In this document: in pieces, positions 48,425 through 60,575 of the stretch
Layout of the letters: each line of letters begins with the position of its first letter
Position numbering within the stretch: position 1 is the stretch's first letter
Source of the DNA: Sipunculus nudus
Taxonomy: Eukaryota; Annelida; Sipuncula; Golfingiida; Sipunculidae
Direction of reading: 5' to 3'
Assembly: GCA_026874595.1 (NCBI GenBank)
Contig: CM049320.1
Location: 15,048,488 to 15,112,487, forward strand
DNA: 64,000 nucleotides
Notes under the pieces: generated by a model
Database searches by the model: none
The model's input: only the letters and a program-made list of their open reading frames with translations
What the model was told of the DNA's origin: nothing
Position numbers and translations under genes: made by a program

Positions 48425-49445
48425 GGGCAACTACCCCCCCTACCCCCCGGACAATAACCCCCCCCCCCCCCGGACATTTACCCTCCCCCTGCTTCTGTAG
48501 CTCAGGGGTAGGGCACAGGAATCAAAGCTGACAGATCGTGAGTTCAAATCTCAGCCGAGGCGTTGGAATATCACGGTCGAGCAGGGTGAGCGCTCTGCAG
48601 GCTTAAATGGGAAGGCCGTGACCAACGGCCGAGTTTGACTCAAAAACGAGGGCACCGTTCGGGGGTTATTTGGTGGTATGACCCAGCAATTGAAACAATA
48701 ACGCAGGTGCAGTAGTCTCCGGGCCAGGTTGACGCCAGGATATAAAATGCGATCGAGAAAGCGAGTAATACATCCCTGTCACGTTGTCCGAAACCGGAAT
48801 GGAATTCTGCAGATGTACATATTCGTAGTTTGTTTAGTGGTTACCTCCTCCAAAAAAATATGAAAAAAATTACCCCCCCCCCAAAAAAAAAAAAAACAAT
48901 TACCCACAGCACAACTTCCCCCCGCGACAATTACTTCCCTTACAATTACCCACATTCAATAACCACCCAAGACAATTAAACACTCCCCGGACATGCAATT
49001 GCCCCAGTAATTTAATGTTCATTAAATGGACAAGTTGTAGGCAATGTCATTCAGATAATTCAATATATCCATAAACTATAAGGCCCAAGTATGGCATAAG
49101 GTATATCTTACAATATCTTACGCTCATTGATGTCGTATAAGTCTCTGTATTTGCAAGTTTCACAATAACAAACAAATCATTATAACATCACATAAAATTC
49201 AATTCCACTTTTAGTTTAAACCCTTTTTTAATTTTAACCACTATCATTTTATATATTTACATAACTTTATTTTTGTTATATGTTTTAAAAAACAGTATTT
49301 TCAAAATACATGTATATATGCAGAAAGCTGTACATGGGGGGGGGGGGGGGTAATTGTCCAGGGAGTTATTGTCTTAGGGTGATTGACCGAAGGGTAATGG
49401 TCTGGAGGGAGGATATTAAGGGGGGGGGGTATAATTGTCCGTGGT
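48425..49445. mobile_element. GGACAATTACCCC inverted-repeat element, SINE-interrupted
   Basis: The left side repeats CCCCCGGACAATAACCCCC-like units (48435-48490, resuming at about 48868-48995 after the SINE). The right side has the inverse (GGGGGTAATTGTCCAGGGAG at about 49347, GGGGGTATAATTGTCC at about 49425). The AT-rich middle (about 49020-49320) has no coding signal. The arms look like tandemly amplified 16-18-bp units with variable C runs. Confidence 0.6.
48491..48869 (+). mobile_element. tRNA-derived SINE, full length (copy 3)
   Basis: The head GCTTCTGTAGCTCAGGGGTA contains a good box A (TAGCTCAGGGG, 48498-48508). Box B is GAGTTCAAATCTC, with GTTCAAATC at 48542-48550, at the normal tRNA distance. 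The body has AGGGTGAGCGCTCTGCAG, GGCCGTGACCAACGG, TTGACGCCAGGATA and GTCCGAAACCGGAATGGA. The tail has GCAGATGTACAT, GGTTACCTCCTCC and an A-rich end. It inserted into a C-rich unit of the surrounding element, and flanks TTTACCC and ATTACCC form a plausible imperfect target duplication. Best copy of the four. Confidence 0.85.
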
Positions 49446-51263
49446 TAATATCAGTAGAAAGTCTGGGTTTGGGTGTAGAGGACTTTATTGCAGTAAGAAT
49501 ATATAATGCAAATAATACAATACGCAATTATTTGCATTACTGGTAATCGCATCATTAAAAAATAATATATATGATCCACAGTAATAATAAAATATGTGAC
49601 CGCCAAGCCGCATATATTACGATGACACGTGCAGCGAACATCCAACAGTTATGTGTAACTTCGCCCATACAAAAATTACAAACATACAAAGCCGAAACGG
49701 TCCTCAGTGTAACACTAAATACTAAAAAATACACTAAAACTACATAACTACACTAAAACTTAACTATGTATTGCAGCGCGTGCATTAACAGGAGGTGGGT
49801 GAGAGGGTTTTAAAAATGCAGCTGCATGCTCCGCCGCCGCAAGACAAAGTGAGCTAACAAAGCGCGGTACCCCACCACAATGACTCCTGGATCCTCCGTG
49901 TGGCGCCCAAATTACCTATAGATACGTCATACAGTCAAAGAGCTACAGATACTGGTCCCAACTCCCCACCGATATTAAACGAAGATTAACTAGGTCAATC
50001 TCACATTAACTCTCCCGAGGGTACATTTCATCAGATTTGTTAAGCCATCTTAGGCTGCTTAGAAAAGTACGTACCTTGGGCATAAAAACCTATATATCTA
50101 TATATACATATATTCCCCCATTCGCCTATTCTTCAATTATCGGCAGGTCTTAATGTATATCTTCCATTTGTCTTAACCCATGTATATTGTCGGGACTCTG
50201 ATTCCAAATAAAAAAGAACACGCTGAATTTTTTTTTCTACAGCAAGCAGCCTACAGTCACTGTCCTATGAATAGTGAGTTGGCGGGGAAATAATAAAATA
50301 TGATAAGGGCTGATCTATGTCAAAAAGTTCACGGAAACTATACCTGGCAAGAGACGTAAACTGCTGTATATGATAGAAAAAATGTAGATACATTGTGGGG
50401 GGTTCTGTTGACATCCTTGTGTATATTAAGTAACAATATAAACACCCTTAAGAATGGGGAAGGACTGGTGTTATAGGTTATACAGAACATTGACAAGTTT
50501 ATTCTCACAATAAACCAGGGTTACCTTTATAATTCAATTTTATTGCATGAGTGCATAGGTGGAAATGGAAAGTCACGAGACAGCTATAAAGTTTGATATT
50601 ACTTGGCGCTAGAAATGCTGGTTTTACCACTTGATGACGTCACATCACTCTTCTAATTGTATCAGCAGAGGTTAAGGGGATCGTGTCGGGGTAATTTAAA
50701 GAGATAACAAGTTTTCAGTGTGAAAAAGACAATGTCTATTAAACGCTTTCCTCCCCCGGAGCAGACTTCGGTTCCCGGGATATTTATAACGACCCAAATC
50801 TAAAAACCAAACAAAAAGGGTCAATCCCTTCCCGCGTCATATCGATTTTATGTAATAGGATCTTGGAACTTTTCACCAAAGGACCTCGGGTCACCAAAAC
50901 TGAAATATATTAAAGCGGTCTGAACTCCTGCCTGCCCCTCTGCAAATACATATAAAAAACTCACTTAACGTTGGGTAGGGTGTATCACTCAACTCAAATG
51001 TAGTATTCTTTTTTTCTTATTAAAATAATTTTTATGAAACCATTTTTTGCCACATGTAGCGTCACGAATTGTTTTAATTTATTATGAGCCTTCGTTATGA
51101 GACATCTGTTCCCCGATTTCATTTTATCTATTTTATGATATAGCCTCATATCGGGAAATAAAAATGAACAATACCAAACAGAAACGCTTACCGTATATAA
51201 GCAAATATAAAGTAAAATATTTTGGATACATAACTGTGGGGCAACCAAAGGTATATATATATA
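49446..51263. other. unannotated stretch
   Basis: A TGACGTCA palindrome lies at 50635-50642. Short direct repeats (ACACTAAAACTACATAACTA) sit near 49733-49762. No gene is recognised. Confidence 0.5.
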
Positions 51264-51335
51264 TATATAATGCGCCGTGGAATTTAAGTGAGTAATTTAT
51301 ATATAATGCGCCGTGGAATTTAAGTGAGTAATTTG
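51264..51335 (+). repeat. 36-bp tandem duplication next to (AT)n
   Basis: TATATAATGCGCCGTGGAAT, then TTAAGTGAGTAATTT, is present twice with a period of 36 bp and no visible difference, immediately after a short (AT)n. It probably arose by replication slippage. It produces the duplicated NYSLKFHGALYI in the minus-strand ORF 51133-51471. Confidence 0.9.
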
Positions 51336-54300
51336 TATGAACACACGTCGTGTCCTTTTTATTAAGTCTAGCCGTGACAACCCGGCTCAGTACGAATGAT
51401 GAATTAACACAAGAGAATACATGTAAATCCACAACCCAAACTGAAACCCAGTCTCTATGGTAACGAGTCATTTCCTGTATCGCTTACAAGTTTGATGCGT
51501 CTAACCCGTGCGAGCCATGTCTGTATTAATGCGGCCAGAAAATCAACAAACACCGGGAGGGGTTTACCATTATGCTGAGTTATAGGGAACTTTTCTCGCT
51601 CATGTTTGGTGTTGTTAGAATGTACACTAAAAATGCTCACGATTAGTCTGGTATATGTCAATTGACATGGTCCCTGTAAGCCCTGAGGCGTTGTCAAAAA
51701 TGAAAAAAAATATTTGCATCCTCACGGGGCCTTGTAATTCATTCCTCAGAAATAGATGTAAAGGTATTCTGACAGCCAGAAATCTGGTCGTGATGTCAGA
51801 GTGCCTATATAGCGCTACATAAAGTCATACACTTAGTGATAAATTAAGCAATATCCTTAGCTCGAGGCCGGCCAAAAGAAAACATGGTACATTATATAAA
51901 GCACGTAGCCAGCCAAGAGAATCCATGGTACAAACTAGAGCTGGATGTTAACAATCAAAATGTTTGGAATATACCTGTTCTTCACCGAAACTATACATTC
52001 AAATGAATAATAAATTAAAATCTTGTCTGGGGTCCAAACAGGTCTTTGTTTCCATTTACCCAGTCAACTCTAAGTTTGAGAAAAATACCTTCAAGCTTCT
52101 TATAGAGTTAATAATGGTAAGTTTAACATTTAACTATTGTTCTGGTGCGTGATTTTCACGTCCAAGTTGACAGCTTGCAAGAAAATAAATATAAATGATT
52201 CAAGCCATGCCTTATTCGATTTGTCAATTACGATTGAAAAATATATAAAATGAACCGTTTCCTGAGAGGACCAGTACTTTTTATTTAATGACAACTATGG
52301 GCGAGAGCCATTTTTTCTAAAGCTAAAAGATAATTTTATGGTTAACTTATGCAAAACGATAAATATATCACGATATCACAAAATCCATAAAAACGATTTT
52401 TGTGCATATGTGCCGCTGTACTTTAGCCTAACCCGCCATTCTGTACTTGTCATGGAAGTCGATGAAGTGAAGGTATTGAATGGGAAATGCATCATCATCA
52501 CCCCGTACTTTATATACATACTGCTTCACATATAACATTTAATACCAAAAAAAAATATACCATTATCATTATCATATTGAGATCAATTAGAAAATATAGC
52601 CAATATTTATGTTTAGGATCTTTGCAGCATTATTAACAATCAATCCTGAATTCGAGATTGTTAAGTTCACGCTTCCATATTTGTGAGTCATATTAGAGAA
52701 CATGACTGACTGGTTCAAATTAATTGTAGTTATTAATTGGGCTTCTTATCCAACAATCTTGAATACGAAAGGATCAAGAGTATGCACTTACTGACCTTGT
52801 AACCTAACAGATGTTAATTACTCCCGGTTTCCCTTGTAACCTATTGATAAGTATTGCGTCATCGATCAAAGATAAGTAATTGTAGATGACCTTTGTAATG
52901 GAGCAAGCAGGGAACGTGTTATTTTTAGTTTCAATAACGCCGGTCCTTTGTGTGCTTATTTTTGATTTAACAACCTCAGCTATCTTTTCTTCTGAACGGA
53001 AGACAAGCCCTTATGATCAAAGCTAACCCTTTGAATGGATAAAATTACCGTTGAATATTCCAAGCTGCAAATACAATATCAGTGACTGACAAACTTTTTT
53101 CAAGATTACGACAACACAAAGCAAGTCCCTGTTATTTCATTTTTCACGAGTTCATTGCGTCAAAGGCCAAGTCATTTTTTTGTGTGTGTTCAAGCATCCA
53201 ATAAAACCCAGTGGTCGAATGTTGGGAGAGAAAATGAGATGCCCACAAAGTTGTCAAGAAGTTACACTTGACTTGCTTTGCCATACCTCTGCCTGAAAGG
53301 TTTTATGTTTTCCGTATGGTTCGTTGGCTTGTCCGTTAGCAATTTTGTGTAAAAACATTGATGAGATGTTGTGGAGGATTAAGGTAACGCCAAAGGAATA
53401 ATCCATTCAATATTGGAAACGGCGATCACCACAGTATATATTTTTAATTCAAAGGATTATATACCATTGTCACAGCAAAGACAGCTCAATTCATAGATAT
53501 TAGGGCCATCTTTTGATAAGTAACTAACCAAGTGAACCTGTGTTACTGAAGATTATTGTGAGTACTTGATAAGGAAACTGGTGGCGAGAGTATTTTAAAT
53601 ATTCGTAAGACTACCTTTTTTCAAATAAATGACCACTGAATGACAGTAGTCAGATGCAAGAGAAAATCGCCTGTAATATTTATTCCCATAAGACATAAAA
53701 TAATCTAGAAGTGATGACCATGCGGTTTTAACAGGTTCGATCGAAAGTACTCCGTCTTGCCTTTGAGGCAATTAACTACCAGGGACCTTCTACTCCGTAA
53801 TACAAACCATTGGATTACGTCAGAGACCCTTGGGTTCACGATTGACTCTTGTTTAAATATTTCATACTCATATTAGTATATTTAAAATGCGGTGTCGTTA
53901 ACGAAGTATTATATAGTGCCATTTTGGCCCTCTGACAGTAAAATGTCTACGCCCAGCGTAGTAGCATCAGAGTACCGTTTAACCTTGCTACGAGATCCGC
54001 ACTGTCACGCTCTATAAGGATGAATATTTTCTACATAGCATCATGGCCTTCAAGTACGCTGCCACTTAAAATAAAAACCAGACCTACCGTTAGCCTTTTT
54101 AGTATCCTTTCTAACAACACCTAACATTTGCGAGAAACATGCCATTTTAACTCAGAATGTTGGTAAATCCCTGTTGTTAAATTTCTGACCCCGTGAATAC
54201 AACCATGGCTCGAATGGATTACCGGGCAAAAATCCAGCTTGCATGCGATATAGGAAATGACTTGTCACCACTGCGACAGATATTCAGTTTGGTTTGTGAG

Positions 54301-56289
54301 TTTATATTTATTCTTTTCCGTTTATTCAACACTTGTAGGCTTATGTTAAAATAATTGGTTTTATCAATACAACAGGATGGATGACCGTTGCTTTACATTC
54401 CACCGTAAGCCATATTATGACTGAAGTTAGGCAAACCAGTCGAATATGAACGCCTACTGAGTCGTGTATTCAAGGCTAGGTATTTAACAAATTTAAGTGC
54501 GAGATATTAAATAAAGTATTAATCATGGCTTCACATGCCTGTGGGTACGTCTGACTACGTCTGACCCCGAGGCTCTTCATTGCATTTCCTTTAATTTACT
54601 TCAAGCCCTTGCATCATACGTCTGGTTATAGACACCAAAATGTCCGGAAATTATGAATCGACAGCCTCACCTCCTGACTTCCAAGAATTAGGCTCTAAGT
54701 GCCATCCGACGTATATAAATAGCGCAAACTATAAATATATGGAAATATTGGAAATAATACACGAAGTAAAACAGACACACGTCAATACCAAGTAGGACAT
54801 GACTAACAGGAAAATGTCAAAACCGATACTAACTATAACTAATTAACCAGTAATGGTTAATTATAAATATTTGCGTATTTACACCTAAAGCTTAATGCCA
54901 TACCCATAAACGATATTTGGAGATTATCTTCAAAGGTTACAGATTAGAAAGATTTATCAAAATTGCAGTCACCACAAAGTAGACTCTGGCGGTATCTATT
55001 AGACAAAGAAGAGGATTGTCTGCAAGACCTGGAGGGACTATTCTTTGGCCATATGACTATTTCTGAAAAAAAATATCAAGAAAATATAAACGAACTGCTT
55101 AACAAAAGCGGTATTAGACATATATTCTTAAAAACTAATTGACGAAAAACATTATGACCTTCACTCACATAAAGGCAAATATGACATAACGGCTCCGTCA
55201 TGTACATCAATCTAAAAATTTCCTGGTATAATTTGTCGAATGACTAATAATCTAATCTACTTATCCCACAAAGGTTTACTTAGTGAATCCTAAAATGATT
55301 TGTGACACTTCACGCTGTTTATATACAGTTACCAAGCATACAGACATGTTTAAACACATGCGAATATTCCCTCCTGTTTTTATTTCACAGACGGGTTCAA
55401 ACGTATTCATGCAACAGGCATCGCTGTGACATTGGCTGTTTGATTATAAGATCATTACCCAGTCAAATTGTCTGAGTAAAATGCCCCCTCCGGTGAAGCT
55501 CCATAGCTCTCCACTGGCCCACTCACAGGGCATAGTGAGCCCTAATAACAGACAAATGTCACAACAATGAATCCTCTTCATTTTCTCTTCTCCTTAGAGC
55601 TTCATATATTTTGCAAAGGAATAAACAATCTTATTGTAAGGTGATAAAGCAACATTTCTCTCGGTTGTGTGACAGTACCTGGCGAGACAGTCATTCGACG
55701 CTTAATTAAACCTTTGCACGACAGTCAATGCAAGACATAGTCAAAAGGGTATGAAATGTAGAGCTCTTCTCATACATTACAATAAAAATCTAATGCCGTC
55801 GTTAATTAATAGGTAGCAGGAAGTGCACGCAGGTTGTTAATATTTCAAGGAATGTCTCAGATATATAAAACATATTTGTAACTTATAATGTTATCTGAAA
55901 TGATACTGTAAGCAAGAGTGTGCCTTTGATACGACCTCATACTAGTGAACACTAGAATATCTATAGGATCTGTAGTGTTTCCTCAGAAAATAGTACGGCA
56001 TATCTTGACTGATCTGAAATATCTAATTTTAATTTCTTCATTTTGAAAACTGCTCCCGGTTGAGTGTGTTTCAGTGTTGATTTAACTTATGCGGTTTTAT
56101 CTAGATTTATCATTAATATTTTATATTTTGACTCAGTATGACCTTGTTCCTTGATATAAGTCACTGCCTGAACGCTCATATCATCATTCGTCTTTTAATA
56201 CACCCGTCTACATTGATGTCCTTTGAATTTAGTAGAAAAACGACAGAAAAATACAAAGAGGGGACGAATGGTGGTATAAGCATTAAAAG
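51336..56289. other. unannotated 5-kb quiet stretch
   Basis: No microsatellite longer than about 20 bp, no mobile-element ends and no ORF above about 80 codons. Between 52540 and 56290 there is no ORF of even 60 codons. It is the least repetitive part of the window and would be the best place to look for conserved non-coding DNA. Confidence 0.5.
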
Positions 56290-56680
56290 TAACAATGTGG
56301 ACTGTAGAAGTTAGCAGCAGTAGCAATAGAGAAAACTATGCAGCACCAACCGTATTGGCAGTAATATTAGTGCCGGTAGCAAATGCCGAAGCAAAAACAT
56401 CGATAGCAGCATTGGAAATTGTAGCAATTTTAAAACTAGTACTAACAGTATCAGTATCAGAAGTATATAAATAGAAGCACGAGTAGTAGTAAGAGAATTA
56501 TTAGTAGAAGTATTAGTAGTCGCAGCAGTAGCCGGAACAATATAGCAGCAGTAACAGCAGTTGCATTAGTGATATACCGGGAGTAGCTTCAGATAAGTAC
56601 TAGGAAGAGAAGGAAGTAGAAGTAGAAGTAAACTGTAGAAGCAGTTGTATTATTAGTAGGAGGAGTAGGAGACGGAATAT
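56290..56680. repeat. degenerate AGT/AGC/GAA trinucleotide repeat
   Basis: Imperfect runs such as AGTAGTAGTAAGAG, GCAGCAGTAGC and GAAGTAGAAGTAGAAGTA extend over about 390 bp. It resembles the shorter tract at 31087-31330. Confidence 0.8.
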
Positions 56681-56759
56681 GTTAATATCAAATAACAAAT
56701 ATATTCAAATCTAACCCAAATCGATTTTTTTCGTTTATTTATATGAATTATCACGGACA

Positions 56760-57350
56760 GACCACAGCTTCAAGTCAGGTTGTGAGCCTTGTGACAGTTC
56801 CAGTACCACCGTCGTAGCTCCAATTTCGATCTTATTCCCTCGTCTCAACCAAGTTTTCAATATCATACCACCATTTTAGCCTTGCTTTAACTGTTATAAC
56901 ACTGTGCTGACCGCAGTTCTAATTTCAAACCTCTCCTTAGCCATATTTTTTATAGCATACAACCGTTCCAGCCGTACTTTAAATACCAAATACCATACCA
57001 CTGTGCTAGTCGTAGTTCCAATATCAAACCACTGTTCTTGCCGAAGTTTCAATATCCCATCGCCGTCCTAGCCGAAGTTTCAATATCACATTATTGTCCT
57101 AGCCGAAGTTTCAATATCACATCATCGTCCTAGCCGTGGTATAAAAACCATACCAACATAAAAGCCGTAGTTTCAATATAACACCACCCATACTGGCCAT
57201 AGAGTTAACATCATACCCCTACAAGCCGTAGTTTCGATCATATAGCAACGTCTAAGCCTTAGTTCCCATATCATAGCGATAATTATAACAGCAGACCACG
57301 ACCCTAGCTATAGTTTCAATTACAGGCAACTGTCCTAGCTGTAGTAGAAA
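56760..57350. repeat. 31-bp minisatellite, best preserved at 57040-57140
   Basis: The unit GCCGAAGTTTCAATATCACA plus about 11 bases ending GTCCTA is repeated with a 31-bp period at about 57041-57135. More diverged copies (CCGTAGTTTCAATATAACACC, CCATACCACTGTGCTAGTCG) extend the array to about 590 bp. The outer copies have decayed most, as in an old array with a young centre. Confidence 0.85.
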
Positions 57351-57556
57351 AAAACCTGAACGCCTTTATTTAAAAAAAAGAACCTTGATTCTAGGTATAG
57401 TTCGACGTGTGGCTCTTTATCTATAAGTAAGCTTTGTTCCAGTTACCGACATCGGTTCTACCGTTTTGACTGAAATGTCTGTATATAAACTTATTTCTAC
57501 AAAAAATATTACAGCACTCACCATGGCTCTGATGATGGTATTCGGTAAGTTACAGA

Positions 57557-57700
57557 GGTGGAGGAAAGCGGAGTGCCCGGAGAAAACCATTCATAATGGA
57601 CGGGCCACTACAACACACGCTCATAGCCACGCCGGGGATCGAACCTCGGGTCGCCAGCGGAGAGTGCCGAACGTTTAATCCCTCGCCTACCCAGGCCCCT
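57557..57700 (-). mobile_element. tRNA-derived SINE of a second family
   Basis: On the minus strand it begins GGGGCCTGGGTAGGCGAGGG (box A region 57680-57693) and has a perfect box B, GGTTCGATCCC, at 57635-57645 (plus coordinates), at tRNA-like spacing. It ends with a block whose plus-strand reading is GAGTGCCCGGAGAAAACC, a phrase I associate with tRNA-related repeats in many metazoan genomes (recollection, not a search). It differs from the 48491-48869 family. The ORFs at 57466-57678 and 57596-57787 read through it. Confidence 0.75.
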
Positions 57701-58979
57701 ATAACAGACAATCGTCCAAGCAACAGTTCTAATTGTAAGCAAGCATCTCAGTTATATTATCAATGGCATCCCTTCCTTTCTGTTTAACAACAAGGGGACT
57801 ATAAACGGTGGCACTCGGGATATGTAAATATGTTTTATGGAGATTTACATTTAAGACTTATTACATTTACACATATAACTATTTCTCATGAAATGTTTAC
57901 ATTAAAACGATTCCTCGTCGGGGCCTGTTTTTCGACGAAAACACTACCAGCCTTGAAACAGTCCCTATATTTGAAGCATGCAATTTAGTTAGAAGTCCAG
58001 TTGTATGATCACTTTCTATCCCTCAGAGTTGCTAATTTCCGATGGCGGCGTCGCGCCCTGCATGGTAACTACGTCCGAAGTGTCTGGAAATTAAAAGCTT
58101 CTAGCTCCAAGAACTGAGATAATTACAGGAAAATGCAGCCTAAGGATGCACTAGTCTCAGAATGACCTAGATTTTAGAAATTGACGCAACAGCCGACCAA
58201 CGTTGTTATTTGTGTGCTAATTTTTAGGTTCCTCGGCCTGTTTATTTTTTTATTATAGAACTGCAAAGCATTGATAAATATGTGGCATAAATTAGAGAAG
58301 ATTAAAGAAATGATCTGAAGGATTCGGGCAAAACCATATCACTGGTGTCATTCAAGCGTTTAGAATACATTGAATTTGGTAAGGCAGAATTATCAAGCTT
58401 CGTTTTTTGGAATTAAAATATTATGATTTATTTTTGCTTATCCAGGGGCTATTTAGTTAACATGTCTTCTATTATTATTTAGTGATGTACTCGATTTAAA
58501 CACAGAAAACGAAAATAAAATCATAACCTTAAGGCAATAGGACACCTTGAGCTTTTAAAATGCTCGAAACCTCTCGACCTATAAAGACAGTATCATCCCT
58601 TTGAATGCTCATCCATTTCCTATTGGCTTATACTACAACCGTTTGTGCCAATTAATTCCAATCTCTCAATTTTTTGGTGCTTCATTATTATTATTTCTCA
58701 GAAGCTATATGCGAGCGTTCCCCATATGCGAGTATTTGCACCTTCATATGTTTCTGGATAAAATATTAAAACCACTTGCATACGCACCTACCATCCACCC
58801 GACCACCCGTTCGTATCTTTCTGTGCACATTAGCCGTAAAATGAGGCATGCATATGTGAATTAAGCCTGCGTCTTTATTTTACAGTTTTAAATGTGATAA
58901 AATGGTTCTCAGGCTCAGATGCTTATAACCTCGGGCCAATGTCACCCAACGTCTTCATATATAACTAGAAATTTTCACT
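57701..58979. other. unannotated stretch
   Basis: A short CpG-rich patch (GATGGCGGCGTCGCGCCC) lies at about 58039-58056. The 87-codon ORF at 58601-58864 has no recognisable domain. Confidence 0.45.
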
Positions 58980-59190
58980 CAGAGAGCACAGACCTCCGAG
59001 ACGCAGTTCATTACCTGCAAATGGCATTTTCAGAAAAGCAGCATTTTTCCTTTAAGAAATCTTGGATCCAGAAGGTAATCTGGATCACCCCAAAATGTAA
59101 TCAATTGTATTTTTGCCCAGCTATTTTGAAAATTTTATCAAAATCCGTTAAAAACGTTTTTGAGTAATGTTGCTAAAAAACAGACAAACT
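58980..59190 (+). repeat. dispersed repeat with ATCAAAATCCGTTAAAAACG motif
   Basis: The order GGATCCAGAAGGTAATCTGG, ATCACCCCAAAATGTAATC, ATTTTGAAAATTTTATCAAA, ATCCGTTAAAAACG, GTAATGTTGCTAA, ACAGACAAAC is that of a repeat commonly found dispersed in marine invertebrate genomes (recollection). ORFs through it are incidental. Confidence 0.5.
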
Positions 59191-59517
59191 AATGCTGGAA
59201 AAAAATAGCCCCGACTTGGCTGGATTAACGAACATTATCCTTTTAGTTACATTTGCTAAAATTGGCGTGTTTTATCATATTATACCAGTGCATTACTACT
59301 TTATTCTGCAAATTCCCGAAAGTCCGTTCATTGTTCGCAACCCTTGCTCAACTCTATTTTCTCGCCTGAGTCGCAGTGCCTCGAACTTGTGTCTCGACAA
59401 TTTCGTACATGTTCGAATTAGAGCGGCAAATTTTCTATCAAAATGGTCACAGAGTCGTCGAGGCTATTTTGAACCCGTCTCGAACCCTTTCTTTCCGTGA
59501 GTCAGAAGATGTAAGAA
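59191..59517 (+). other. unassigned ORF of 102 codons
   Basis: The ORF at 59192-59500 has a short hydrophobic stretch (IILLVTFAKIGVFYHI) and no recognised domain. Its ending just before the LINE target site is probably coincidence. Confidence 0.3.
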
Positions 59518-59532
59518 ATGTGAGATAACTTT
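59518..59532 (+). repeat. LINE target-site duplication, 3' side
   Basis: ATGTGAGATAACTTT, identical to 60561-60575. Confidence 0.95.
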
Positions 59533-59615
59533 TTTTTATTTATTTTTTTTTTATTTTTTTTTATTATTGCATGAAAGCTATACAGAAAAGCATTTACAAA
59601 ATGAGAAAAAAAAAA

Positions 59616-59628
59616 TATATATATATGT

Positions 59629-59673
<45 letters not shown>
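59616..59673. repeat. (AT)n microsatellite in the LINE 3' UTR
   Basis: About 58 bp of AT alternation with a GTATACAT interruption. It lies inside the LINE, so it either came with it or expanded after insertion. Confidence 0.9.
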
Positions 59674-59676
<3 letters not shown>

Positions 59677-59935
59677 AATCATACAAGCATTATACTGTGC
59701 ATGTACATATACAAAAGCATTACTTCATATATAGGTAAGAGGTACTTGGGTATCACTATCACATATGGTGTTACAAGTCTCTGAATGATGGTTTTAAAAA
59801 GTTCATAATCTGTAAAATAAAAAAACTCGCTTTGAATTAGATAAAGCAATTATACCTTATCACCCAGTGACACAGTTTGCCTACTATTTAATATAAACAA
59901 AAATAAGTTGGGTGTGATTGTAATATTCATATACT

Positions 59936-60559
59936 TTATGAAGATAACTCTTCTATCCGCTCCATAAGTATACACTTAATAGGAGCCCATTTATTTATAT
60001 GTGTTTCCATCTTCCCTCTGTTTAGAGCTATACACTTTTCTATTTGGTGTATATTTTCTATAAAATGTCGGATTCCCTGCTGTGTTGGTTTCTGTTTATA
60101 ACATCTGCTGACATACACGTACAGTTTTATCATCAAAGTTAGAGAATTCAACCATTGGTGTTCATAGCTACCCAGTATAACTTTTTCTATCAATAATGTA
60201 AACGAAGGGTTTACTGACTTATGTAGTTTCAACACTTGCAAGATTCAATCCCATATAAGTTTCGAAAAGGTGCAGTCCCATAGTAGATGTATCAAAGTTT
60301 CCTTCTCATTTCGACAAAATGTGCAATCAGCACTTACAAAATTGATTTTATGTAAGAAATGATTTAAAGTAATACGACGATGAAGTATGTGGAACTGGAA
60401 ACTTCTCATTTTAACAGATATAGTAGAAAAATATACATTACAAAATCCTTTGTATATTTCATCATCAGAGTCTAGCGTCAGATCTATTTTCCATTTAAGG
60501 ATACTGTTGCTTGGCTTCTCTGTATATTCCTTTATTAATTTCATATATACATTTTTAAC
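59936..60559 (-). pseudogene. LINE ORF2 C-terminal fragment (zf-RVT-like)
   Basis: The frame opens at 60559 directly inside the LINE and runs 104 codons to a TGA at 60245-60247. It then continues in the same frame for about 102 codons to the natural stop at 59936-59938. The first part has the order KMRSFQFHILHRR, NHFLHKI, CTFC and HLLWDC. This is the Cys-Cys-His-Cys motif following the reverse transcriptase domain in L1/Tx1-type non-LTR elements. The second part (VILGSYEHQWLNSLTL, then MIKLYVYVSRCYKQ, then KW near the end) fits the extreme C-terminus of the same proteins, which resemble the Tx1/L1 group from memory. One in-frame nonsense codon and no frameshift indicate little decay. It has no function here. 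Confidence 0.88.
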
Positions 60560-60560
60560 T

Positions 60561-60575
60561 ATGTGAGATAACTTT
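60561..60575 (+). repeat. LINE target-site duplication, 5' side
   Basis: ATGTGAGATAACTTT, identical to 59518-59532. The apparent N-terminal part of the ORF reaching 60649 lies beyond this duplication and is flanking DNA. Confidence 0.95.

Larger units (their letters stand above)
59533..60560 (-). mobile_element. 5'-truncated non-LTR retrotransposon (LINE)
   Basis: About 1.03 kb bounded by a perfect 15-bp target duplication (59518-59532 and 60561-60575). On the minus strand it encodes the C-terminus of an ORF2 polyprotein (59936-60559), then a 3' UTR containing an (AT)n tract (59616-59673), and ends in an A-rich tail, visible on the plus strand as a T-rich run at 59533-59565. Truncation of the 5' end, tail and target duplication are all hallmarks of target-primed reverse transcription. 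The reverse transcriptase and endonuclease domains are missing, so this copy is dead. The undamaged duplication suggests a fairly recent insertion. Confidence 0.93.

Noticed and set aside
48491-48570. functional tRNA gene
   Set aside because: The head has box A and B but continues into a SINE body and tail shared with three other copies. The acceptor ends do not pair convincingly.
57630-57700. functional tRNA gene on the minus strand
   Set aside because: Perfect box B, but the sequence continues into a known type of tRNA-derived repeat and shows no clean acceptor stem.
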